From: Rheinheimera tangshanensis
GTDB taxonomy: Bacteria; Pseudomonadota; Gammaproteobacteria; Enterobacterales; Alteromonadaceae
Reading direction: 5' to 3'
Length of the DNA stretch: 64,000 bases
Assembly (NCBI RefSeq): GCF_014645135.1
Contig: NZ_BMLH01000011.1
Location: 62,001-126,000 of the forward strand
Shown here: positions 8,778-17,500 of the stretch, piece by piece
Position numbering within the stretch: position 1 is the first letter of the stretch
How the letters are laid out: each line of letters opens with the position of its first letter
Made by a program: the position numbers and the translations under genes
The notes under the pieces: generated by a model
Databases searched by the model: none
Told to the model about the DNA's origin: nothing
The model's input: only the letters and a program-made list of their open reading frames with translations

Positions 8778-10013
8778 CTAAGCCCGTCCTCTGGTCGCAG
8801 TCGCAGGCGAAATTTTCGAAGCTATTAAAGCAGGATAACTAACCGCTAACTGACCAACAATCAGCAAGGCCACAACACCTATCACCAGCAACACAGGGCT
8901 TAACGGGCTCATCTCAAAAGTCGCCACCAGCCAGATGTTTAAGCCTATTGCTCCTGCTGCACCTAAGATCACACCAGCAAAGCTTATCAGCAGGTTTTCC
9001 AGCATAAAGTAGCGCATCACTTGCCATTGGCTGGCGCCTAAAGCACGGCGGGTGCCAATTTGGCGGGTGCGTCTATTGATACTGAACATCGCCAGACCGA
9101 CAATGCCAAAGCCTGTGATCAGCGTCAGCACAATAATCACCGTCAGCAGAATGGTATTGGTGGCCTGATGTTCCTGATAACTTTCGTCACGGGTTTGTTC
9201 CATGCTGTTGACATTACGGATAATGCGGCCTCTGTCACTTTCAGCCAGCATTTTTTCAATCACTGGCATTAACTCGTCACGACGGCCCGGTTCGGTGCGG
9301 ATAAAAAAGCGGCTGCCTTTGCTGTCCAGTTGTTGCGGCACCAGCATGCTGCGTTCTACACCATTCCAGCCGTTCCATGGCGCCTGCAGGGCTTTGATAA
9401 TACCTATCACCTGTACTGGCTGATGGTTGTCGATATAAACAGTTTTACCTAAAGCATTTTTCCAGTCGCCTTCAAACATGGTTTCTGCCAGCGCTTTGCT
9501 GATAATGGCTTTAGGTGGCCATTTGGTGCTGCCTTCTTCGCGCCAGCCTATATCTGAGTTTTGGAAATTCTCGCCGGCAATCAGCTCCAGCCCCATGGAA
9601 TTAATGCCATGTTCGTCCACCATATAAACCGCTGTGCCTGTGCCTTCAATATCGTCACCGGCTTTGGTTTGCAGGCTCATCGACCAGCCACCGCCACTTA
9701 AAGGTATCGCATTGATTTGAGTGGCATCCACCACACCGGGAGTCTGGCGGATACGCTGCAAATCCTGTTGCAGCGCGGTTTTCAGATTGTAGTTTTGCGC
9801 AAACACAGTGTTGCTCAGATAAAAGGTATTGGCTTCATCCAAACCGCTGGCTCTGGCCATTTGCTGACTGCGTTCCTGCATCATAAAAATGGCGTTGACC
9901 ATAATGGTCAGGGTCAGCGCGATTTGCAGAGCTATCAGCAAAGCACCAATTTTATTGCGCATTAAAGCGCGGAACATAGGGCCAAGTTCTAATTGGGTTA
10001 GTAAAGTGGACAT
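8778..10013 (-). CDS. MacB/FtsX-like ABC transporter permease
   Basis: Inner-membrane permease (411 aa) of the MacB type: one N-terminal membrane helix (about 22-44), a large periplasmic MacB_PCD domain (about 45-270), then three C-terminal helices in an FtsX domain with the RTRQIGTRRALGAS stretch just after the first of them. It is the last of four genes with adaptor, ATPase and a second permease, 10 bases after its neighbour, and the two permeases probably form a heterodimer. MacB-type pumps export macrolides, peptides or lipophilic molecules by a mechanotransmission mechanism; the cargo here cannot be told. Confidence 0.88.
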   Translation of the reverse strand: MSTLLTQLELGPMFRALMRNKIGALLIALQIALTLTIMVNAIFMMQERSQQMARASGLDEANTFYLSNTVFAQNYNLKTALQQDLQRIRQTPGVVDATQINAIPLSGGGWSMSLQTKAGDDIEGTGTAVYMVDEHGINSMGLELIAGENFQNSDIGWREEGSTKWPPKAIISKALAETMFEGDWKNALGKTVYIDNHQPVQVIGIIKALQAPWNGWNGVERSMLVPQQLDSKGSRFFIRTEPGRRDELMPVIEKMLAESDRGRIIRNVNSMEQTRDESYQEHQATNTILLTVIIVLTLITGFGIVGLAMFSINRRTRQIGTRRALGASQWQVMRYFMLENLLISFAGVILGAAGAIGLNIWLVATFEMSPLSPVLLVIGVVALLIVGQLAVSYPALIASKISPATATRGRA

Positions 10014-10023
10014 GGCAAACTCC

Positions 10024-11334
10024 TTATTGGCTTTTCAGCTGAACGGACGGCTGCACCTGACAGGCGCGCCAGGTGGGATATAAACCGGCTAATAAAGCAC
10101 TGACAATAGCCAGACCTATCGCCATAGCCACTAAGGTGAAATCCAGCTGAGCTAAATCGCGGATCCAGTCGCCATACATCACTTTGATGGCTTCAAGCCC
10201 CAAAATAGCCAGCACTAAACCCAATAAACCACCGGCCAAGCCTATACAACCTGATTCAATTAAATGCTGAATAAACAAATCGTTACGGCTGGCGCCTAAG
10301 GCCTGGCGTACGCCAATCTCACTGGCTTTACCTAAAAACTTCGCCAGCAACAAACCGACTGTGTTCAGTAAACACACCAACAAAAACATCAAAGACATCG
10401 CCATCATCATGCTGGCGTCGTCTGACACTACTTCGGCGTATTCCAGCCACTGCATCACATCCCGCAATTTATTATTGTCAGTGCGGGCAAAGCGGCCGTA
10501 TTGATTTTGTTCTTTGGCGTAGGCATTCATAAAGCTGAAGTAGGCTTCTTTATCCTGGGCTGTGGGTAATTCCACCCACAATTGCACCCAGATACACTCC
10601 GAGTCTAAAAAGGCCTGAAAGCCTGATTCCGTAGGTTTCCAGCAGTTGGTGTTGCCTGAGCGGTCAAATTTTTGTTCGGTGATTAAGCTAAAAGGCACAA
10701 AAACTTCTTCCACGTCGTTAAAAGAGCCTGTACTGATATCGTAAAATCGTGGTTTAGGGTTCCATCTGTCCATCACACCGGTAATTTTGTAGTCTTCACC
10801 GGCCATACGCACTGTCTGGCCTGTCGAGTCTTTGCCGCCAAACAAACGTTCATTCAGTTCGGCGTTAATCACTATCACCCGTTCTTTTTTTAAATCAGCC
10901 TGATGGTCCCAGCCACTGCCATATAAAAAGGGCACATCAAACATAGGGAAAAAATCAGCACTGTTGGCGCGGCCCTGTACCATAAAAGGCAAGACTTCTT
11001 TATCAGCCGGTTCAATCACCGCCGCCATACCACTTTGAATAGTCTGGCGTTTGGCCTTTTGTGCCTGCCATAAGTAGGTGGCGTCGCGATAGGTTAATTG
11101 GGTGGGGGCATCGCCATCGTCGCTGTAGGGATCGTTCGGCTGCCAGCTGTCCATTTGCACAAAAAACAACTGCTCACTTTTTTGTGGAATAGGGTTGGCC
11201 GACATCAGGTAATTCACGGTAATGGTAGTCATGGACGCACCAATACCTAAACCTATGGCGCAGACCATCAACAGTGTCATGCCCCAGGTGCGTTTGCAGC
11301 TTAAATACGCCAGCTTCAGATAATAGGAAAACAT
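10024..11334 (-). CDS. MacB/FtsX-like ABC transporter permease
   Basis: Second permease (436 aa) of the same exporter, with the same plan as its neighbour: N-terminal helix (about 15-40), periplasmic domain to about residue 305, three C-terminal helices, and the FtsX signature EIGVRQALGAS. Its periplasmic part carries a Cys pair (NTNCWKPTESG and DSECIWVQL) that the other permease lacks, possibly a disulfide. It follows the ATPase gene by 9 bases. It resembles its neighbour only in the helices and FtsX core, which supports an old duplication into a heterodimer. Confidence 0.87.
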   Translation of the reverse strand: MFSYYLKLAYLSCKRTWGMTLLMVCAIGLGIGASMTTITVNYLMSANPIPQKSEQLFFVQMDSWQPNDPYSDDGDAPTQLTYRDATYLWQAQKAKRQTIQSGMAAVIEPADKEVLPFMVQGRANSADFFPMFDVPFLYGSGWDHQADLKKERVIVINAELNERLFGGKDSTGQTVRMAGEDYKITGVMDRWNPKPRFYDISTGSFNDVEEVFVPFSLITEQKFDRSGNTNCWKPTESGFQAFLDSECIWVQLWVELPTAQDKEAYFSFMNAYAKEQNQYGRFARTDNNKLRDVMQWLEYAEVVSDDASMMMAMSLMFLLVCLLNTVGLLLAKFLGKASEIGVRQALGASRNDLFIQHLIESGCIGLAGGLLGLVLAILGLEAIKVMYGDWIRDLAQLDFTLVAMAIGLAIVSALLAGLYPTWRACQVQPSVQLKSQ

Positions 11335-11343
11335 AGCAGCTCC

Positions 11344-12048
11344 TTAAGCTTCGCCAACCAGATGCAGGTTCGAGTTTTGGTTGGTCAGCTCGCTGACATG
11401 ACCGTCTTTGATATAAATTTGACGTTTAGCGCGGGCGGCCAGGCTTGGGTCATGCGTCACCATTAAAATAGTGGTGCCGGCTTTATTGATGTCTTCCAAA
11501 AGGCTCATCACACTTTGTGCCATCTGGCTGTCGAGGTTACCTGTAGGTTCATCCGCTAATAGAAAGCGTGGTGAGGTGGCTAAAGCCCGGGCTATAGCGA
11601 CACGTTGCTGCTGACCACCAGACAGCTGGCTTGGCAGGTGCTTCATTCGGGAGGCTAAACCGACCTGATCCAGATGGTATTCAATACGTTTTTTGCGCTC
11701 GCTGGCATTTAAACCACGGTAACGTAATGGCACATCGACATTGTCGAACAGGTTTAAATCCGGAATAAGGTTAAAGCTTTGGAAAATAAAACCTATTTTC
11801 TGATTGCGCATCCGTGAGCGGCCGCTGTCGTTGAGCTTGGCGATGTCTTCACCATCCAACAGGTATTCGCCGCTGCTGCTGGTTTCAAGTAAACCGGCAA
11901 TATTTAAAAAGGTGGTTTTGCCTGAGCCTGATGGGCCAGTCACACTGACAAAGTCGCCTTCGTTAACATGCAGCTGAATATCGCGCAGCGCATGAGTGGC
12001 CACATCGTCCGTGATAAAAGATTTACTGATTTTATTCATAGTTAGCAT
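11344..12048 (-). CDS. ABC transporter ATP-binding protein (LolD/MacB type)
   Basis: Cytoplasmic ATPase (234 aa) powering the two adjacent permeases. Motifs: Walker A GPSGSGKTT (about 39-47), Q-loop in IFQSFNLIP, signature LSGGQQQRVAIARAL, Walker B LLADEPTGNLD, H-loop in VTHDPSLA. The start at 12048 has AGGGA 7 bases upstream; an internal ATG three codons on is less well placed. The order adaptor, ATPase, permease, permease on one strand with gaps of 9-25 bases indicates one transcript. Confidence 0.93.
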   Translation of the reverse strand: MLTMNKISKSFITDDVATHALRDIQLHVNEGDFVSVTGPSGSGKTTFLNIAGLLETSSSGEYLLDGEDIAKLNDSGRSRMRNQKIGFIFQSFNLIPDLNLFDNVDVPLRYRGLNASERKKRIEYHLDQVGLASRMKHLPSQLSGGQQQRVAIARALATSPRFLLADEPTGNLDSQMAQSVMSLLEDINKAGTTILMVTHDPSLAARAKRQIYIKDGHVSELTNQNSNLHLVGEA

Positions 12049-12073
12049 AAGTAATTCCCTAGCCGAATGGCCA

Positions 12074-13348
12074 TTATTGGTTCAGTTGTACTGTGCTGGC
12101 GCCGTTAAAAATATCGGTGCCGGAGGTGATGATTTGATCGCCCGGTTGTAAACCGGCCAGAATTTCGACTGAGTTCAGACTGCGGGCACCCAGTTCAATT
12201 GGTGTTTTAATGGCCATGCCATTGCTGACTTTGTAAGCAAATTTGCCATTGCTGCTGTCAAGGAATTGACCTCGGGCCACCTGCATCACGCCTTCGCGGT
12301 GTTCCAGTAAAATACGGCTGCTTAAGCGTTGGTTTTGACGCAGGGCTGGCGGTGCCTCTTTCGTAAAACGCACCCGGCCTTTGACCTGGTTTTCAAACAC
12401 TTCAGGAGAGATAGTCACCAGTTTGCCCATATACAGCTTCTGCTCAGCGGTAATTTCTACCGGCAGGCCAATAATTAAATCGTTGGCATAACTTTCTGGG
12501 ACTGCAATTTCCACTTCAAACTGGCTTAAATCCACCACAGATAAAATCAGCTGGTTTTTGGTGATATAGCTTTTGTTTTCTACCGCCAGATTACCCAGTA
12601 AGCCATTGACCGGAGAGCGTACCTGCAGGCCATTGACTTGACGCTGGAAGTCTTCCACCAGTAAACGCTGACGATCGAGCTGCTGGGCTAAGCTTTGCAC
12701 TTCAAAATCGAGGTTCTCTTTATTCAGGCGGGCATCTTCAACGGCGTGTTGATGCTGCACTTTGGCAGTTTCTAAATCGTCTTGTGCTTTTTCCAGTTCT
12801 AATTTGCTGATCACACCTTTTTCAAAACCCTGATCGGCGCGGCGTTTTTCTCTGTCTGCTGTAGTAAGCGTCATCAGCGCTATATCCACGGCTTTTTTGT
12901 CGGTTAATTGCTGCTTTTTCGCTAAGATTTTTTGCCGGTCATGGCTGGTTTGTAAGCTGTAAAAAGTGGCTTGCTCTTGTTGTAATCTGTTGTTCAGTTC
13001 AGGGCTGTCGATAATGGCCAGCACATCCCCTTGTTTGACTTCATTACCAGCATCGAGCAATAAGCTGATGGTGCCTTCGGCTGTGGCATAAAGTTTTGGG
13101 CTGACCGCCGCCACCACCTGGCCCTGAGCGGAGATATCGCGGGTAAAATCTGCGGTTCTGACTGTATCCAGCCGTACGCGCGATAAAGAAACCGACATAT
13201 CCGATTGTGACCAGCTACGAGCTGCCGGAATAATTTGCCATAACAGCAACACCAGAAGCAGGCTGGTTGAGCCTGCGACCCAGATTTTTTTATTGGTTTT
13301 TTTTGGTGCCAGCCGCTCATCCTGGCTGCTGGTATCGGCTATTTTCAT
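12074..13348 (-). CDS. HlyD/MacA-type periplasmic adaptor of the ABC exporter
   Basis: Membrane-fusion protein (424 aa) that would link the inner-membrane ABC pump to an outer-membrane channel, probably a TolC-like protein encoded elsewhere. Seen: a single N-terminal anchor (about 24-44), split biotinyl-lipoyl halves (TAEGTISLLLDAGNEVKQGDVLAI stretch), a long alpha-helical hairpin rich in Gln, Lys and Asp (about 110-225), a beta-barrel, and a C-terminal membrane-proximal domain. The start is moved to 13348, where GCAGGAAACACC precedes ATG; an open frame continues upstream to 13405 without a ribosome site. First gene of the operon. Confidence 0.9.
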   Translation of the reverse strand: MKIADTSSQDERLAPKKTNKKIWVAGSTSLLLVLLLWQIIPAARSWSQSDMSVSLSRVRLDTVRTADFTRDISAQGQVVAAVSPKLYATAEGTISLLLDAGNEVKQGDVLAIIDSPELNNRLQQEQATFYSLQTSHDRQKILAKKQQLTDKKAVDIALMTLTTADREKRRADQGFEKGVISKLELEKAQDDLETAKVQHQHAVEDARLNKENLDFEVQSLAQQLDRQRLLVEDFQRQVNGLQVRSPVNGLLGNLAVENKSYITKNQLILSVVDLSQFEVEIAVPESYANDLIIGLPVEITAEQKLYMGKLVTISPEVFENQVKGRVRFTKEAPPALRQNQRLSSRILLEHREGVMQVARGQFLDSSNGKFAYKVSNGMAIKTPIELGARSLNSVEILAGLQPGDQIITSGTDIFNGASTVQLNQ

Positions 13349-13488
13349 GGTGTTTCCTGCACTCTGTGTGTTTGGTGAAGCATTAAAAAATGCTGTGATT
13401 ACCAATGAGTCGGAACAAGCAGAAAAAAGGTTTGAATGGAATAAAAATAAATTTTTCGGAATAAAAACCGGACTGTTGATTGTTAAGG

Positions 13489-13588
13489 CGTAGGGGCGAC
13501 CTTTATGGTCGCCCGTCTATGTGGGCAAGTTAAAATGCAGGGGCGAAAGTATGAAGTCAACAAAGCTGCAGCTTCAAGTACGAAGGGC
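13489..13588 (+). repeat. Intergenic palindromic repeat, family 2, copy D
   Basis: GGGCGACC (13494-13501), loop TTTAT, GGTCGCCC (13507-13514) form an 8-bp hairpin. About 40 bases later comes AGTCAACAAAGCTGCAGC-TTCAAGTACGAAGGGC, the same end module as family 1. The element stops at the eamA stop codon (13591). Related copies are at 14492-14575 and 21941-22002. Confidence 0.75.
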
Positions 13589-13590
13589 AA

Positions 13591-14442
13591 TTACCATAAG
13601 CGTTGTCTGGTGCTGACATAACCTGCATAAAAAATGATAGCTACACCGGCAAACCAGCTCATAGTCACAGGTTCAGACCAGAATAAATAACCAAAAAGGC
13701 CGGCAAAAATCACCGAACTATAAGTCCAGATGCCAATATCAGAGGCTGGTGCTAAAGCATAAGCTTTGGTCATCGCCATTTGGCCTATGGCGGCTAATAC
13801 CCCCATAAAGCCAAAAGCCCACCAGGCTACAGCAGGTAGTTCCTGCCAGTAAAAAGGTACAGGTACAAAAGAAATAATGGCGGTCAGCAACGAAAAGTAG
13901 AACACGATACGGGCTGCAGGCTCAGTGTCCGACATATAACGTATGGTGGTTTTCGTCACCGCTACTAATACGGCCGACAACAGGGCTATTAAAAACAAAT
14001 AAAAAGCACCGCCGCCGCTAGCGATAGGTAAGGCCAACAATACTCCACCAAAGCCCAGCGCTATGCTAAATAAGGTCAGGCGGCTGGCGGTTTCTTTTAG
14101 CCAGAATTTGGCGATCAGCGGCACTATAAAAGGCGACATCAACAGCACCACCATAGCCTGCGCCAAAGGTAACTGGCTGATCACATAAAAGAAGCAGTAC
14201 ATCGAAATAATGCCGGTCACAGAGCGGCTTAAATGCAGATACCAGCGTTTGGTATAAAGCAGTTGTTTGCCTTGCAGCCACAGCCAGGGCAGCATCACCA
14301 GCAAAGCAAAAAAGTTTCGGAAAAATACCACCTGGGCATGACTGGCGCTGTCGCTGGTTAGTTTAACCAAAGCCCCTATACCGGCAAAACAAGCTTCAGC
14401 CAGTAACAGCAATAAGGCGCCTTTAAGCAAATTGGGTTGCAT
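13591..14442 (-). CDS. EamA/DMT-family transporter
   Basis: Inner-membrane drug/metabolite transporter superfamily protein (283 aa) with ten hydrophobic segments arranged as two EamA repeats (about 9-138 and 148-278). The first repeat begins LLLLLAEACFAGIGALVKL and contains FFRNFFALLVMLPWL. Members export amino acids, nucleosides or siderophores, or act as permeases with unknown cargo, so substrate is not assignable. It is a single gene framed by two family 2 repeats (13489 and 14492), which abut both ends. Start ATG at 14442. Confidence 0.85.
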   Translation of the reverse strand: MQPNLLKGALLLLLAEACFAGIGALVKLTSDSASHAQVVFFRNFFALLVMLPWLWLQGKQLLYTKRWYLHLSRSVTGIISMYCFFYVISQLPLAQAMVVLLMSPFIVPLIAKFWLKETASRLTLFSIALGFGGVLLALPIASGGGAFYLFLIALLSAVLVAVTKTTIRYMSDTEPAARIVFYFSLLTAIISFVPVPFYWQELPAVAWWAFGFMGVLAAIGQMAMTKAYALAPASDIGIWTYSSVIFAGLFGYLFWSEPVTMSWFAGVAIIFYAGYVSTRQRLW

Positions 14443-14491
14443 TGGAAATCACATCCATCGAAGAGGCGCGCAGTATAGCAGAGTACAAAAT

Positions 14492-14575
14492 GTAGGGGCG
14501 ACCTTTATGGCCGCCCGTCTGTCCGTTTCATCGACTTGGGCGAAAGCGCGCAGCCAACAAAGCTGTGGTTTTAAT
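14492..14575 (+). repeat. Intergenic palindromic repeat, family 2, copy E
   Basis: GTAGGGGCGACCTTTATGGC-CGCCCGTCT, then GGCGAAAGCGCGCAGCCAAC and AAAGCTGTGGTTTTAATTGC. The hairpin is as in copy D with one changed base, and the right end is more diverged. It lies between the starts-side of eamA and the stop of the 1501-residue sensor gene. Confidence 0.7.
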
Positions 14576-14592
14576 TGCTCAGTGCGCAGCGC

Positions 14593-17500
14593 CTAATTCA
14601 GGTGTTCACTATGCAGCCAATTAATCAGCTCAACAGCAGGCATCGGCTTGGCGAATAAATAACCCTGAATCAGATAACACTGACGGCTACTGAAAAAGGC
14701 CAATTGTTGTTCGGTTTCTACCCCTTCGGCAACACAGCTCATGCCTAAGCTGCCTGCCATAGATAAAATTGCTTCGATTATGGTCTCATCGTCCGGGTCT
14801 ATGCCAATATCTTTGACAAAACTGCGGTCAATTTTAATGGCGTCTATCGGCAGTTCTTTTAAGTATTTCAGCGACGAATAGCCGGTACCAAAGTCGTCCA
14901 GAGCCAATTGTATGCCGAGCTGGTTCAGCGCCAGCATAGTGGTAATGGCTTTTTCGTGATCCCGCATCAAAGCGCTTTCTGTCACTTCAAACCGCAGACA
15001 GGAGGGCGGCAACTGATATTTGTTCAGCAGCTTTTCGGTATGCTCTGCCAACGACAGCTGCTCTAAATGACTGGTGGATAAATTTACCGACAAATACAAA
15101 TCTAAGCCAGCCTGACGCCATTGCTGTAAATCCACCAAAGCCCGTTCCAGCAAAGATAAGGTCATGGGAATGATCAGACGCAAATCTTCTGCCATAGGGA
15201 TAAATTCGGTGGGCGGGATCAGCGTGTTTTTATGGCTCCAGCGCATCAGCACTTCAACCCCTATCACCGACTGACTACGACAATCGACTATGGGTTGATA
15301 GTAGTTAATAAATTCGCCATCTTTAAAGGCCTGACGCAACTGAGTTTCTTTCGCCAGTTGCATATGAGCTTTTTCATTCATTTCGGCAATAAAAAACTGG
15401 AAGTTGTTGCGGCCTAAATCTTTGGCATGGTACATGGCCACGTCCGCATGCTTCAGTAGTGCATTGGCATCGAGTGCATCGTCCGGGTAAACTGCTATAC
15501 CAATACTAGGCGAGACGCTGACCGTATGAGTGCCCAGCTGCATAGGTTCACCAATGGATTGCAACATTTTGCGCGCCACATGGCTGATGTTGTCATCGTT
15601 TTTATAGCTTTCCAGCAGTACCACAAATTCATCGCCACCCAGCCGCGCTATGGTATCGGTTTCTCTTAAGGTGGCGCGCAAACGTCGGGCGACTTCCTGC
15701 AATAATTGATCACCGACATCATGGCCTAAAGAATCGTTCACTTGTTTAAATTTATCTAAATCGATAAAACACAGGGCCAGAGTTTTTTTCGCGCGTTTGG
15801 CTTGCTCAATACCATGTTGAATTCTGTCCATCAGCAAAGTGCGGTTAGGTAAGCCTGTCAGTGAGTCATAGCTGGCTAAATAACGTAACTCTTCTTCCGC
15901 CACTTTTTGTGCTGTGATGTCGGTAAACACCAGCACAAAAAACTCAACTTTATCTGCATCACCAATAGCGCTGATATTAATCAGGGTAGGGCGTTCTTTG
16001 CCATCCGGTGTATGCACCAGCTCTTCGCCTTGCCAGTGCTGATTCACAGTTAAACCTCGTAATAATGAGGTATAAAAACGACGGCGTTGCAAACTGATGC
16101 CTAAATGATGAGTTTTAGGGCTGACCAGATATTCGTCGACTGAGCCAAACACATCCGCAAAAGACTGGTTCGCTGCAATCACACGCTGATTTGCATCTAA
16201 AATCACTACCCAATCCCGGGTTTGCTGGAAAGCTTCGCCAAATAACCGGGCTTTTTCCTGGTTGGCTCTGGTTTCAGTGATGTTGCTAAAGGTGCCTATC
16301 ACCCGTTCAGGTTGGCCTTTGTCATCCACTTCTGCCACTTTACCTATATCGCGGAACCACAGCCATTTGCCGTTTTTATGCTGCATTCTGTAAGTGTGGT
16401 CAAAGGTTTTGTCCGGCGTTTGCATCAGTTTTTGCCAGGCTTGCTGGTAAGCGTCTTTATCTTCCGGATGCACTAACGACAAATGCTGCGTCATCGCCAG
16501 CGGATTTAAAGCTTCCTGATACCCCAGCATGCTGTGAATACGGGAGGCAAACATAATATTTTTACGGGCATGCCACTCCCAGGCTCCGCTGTCTATCGAG
16601 TCCAACGCTTGTTTTAAGCGCTGTTCACTGGTGGTTACTTTGGTATGAGCTACTTTGAGCATGCGTTGCTGTTTTTGGCGGGTTCTAAGGTAAAACAGCA
16701 TGATGACGAGGCTGACAGATGCATAAAGCATATAAGCCCAATGACTGAGCCATGGTGCAGCTTGGACCTGAAGTTGTAAGGTGGCCACTTCACTTTCAAG
16801 ACCAGTGACTGGAGAGACGGCCACTACATTAAACTGGTAATCTCCCGGAGTAAGCTGTGGAAACATCACCGAACTGGAGCTTTGTTCCGGAAACACCAGA
16901 CGCTGTGGGCCGTCCAGCCAATAACGGTAACGCATTTTTGCGCTGTCGCGGAAATTCAGGCTGGAATAACTGATCGTTAAACCCTGGCTGTCATAAGGTA
17001 AAGTAAAATGCTGACCTGATAAGTCAGTCAGCGGGCTTTTAATCGGAGATGACAGCAAATCCAGCTGAGTAATGACAATGCGGGGTTTACGTCTGGACTC
17101 TGTCAGAGCGACAGGTGACAGTAAATTTACACCCCGGATAGAGCCAAAGGCCATTTCGCCGTTGCTTAAACTTTCGCTGCTTTGGCTAATAAACTCATTA
17201 CTGGTTAAACCATCTTTTTTGCTGAATTGTTCGATATGCAGAGTATCGACATTTAACGAAGAGACTCCATGCAGGCTGGAAAACCAGATATGCCCCAACT
17301 GATCGCTGCTGACGGCATAAACCACATTGGTATTGAGTTTATTCTGGCTATGAAAATGATGTTTCAGTTGCATAGTCTTGGCATCAAACGCCAGTAAACC
17401 TATATCTGAGGCGCTAAACCAGAGTGTATTATTTTTATCCAATGCCATCTTATCAGCAAAACGCATACTAAAAGCAGGGCTTACTTCCGCCTGATACAGT

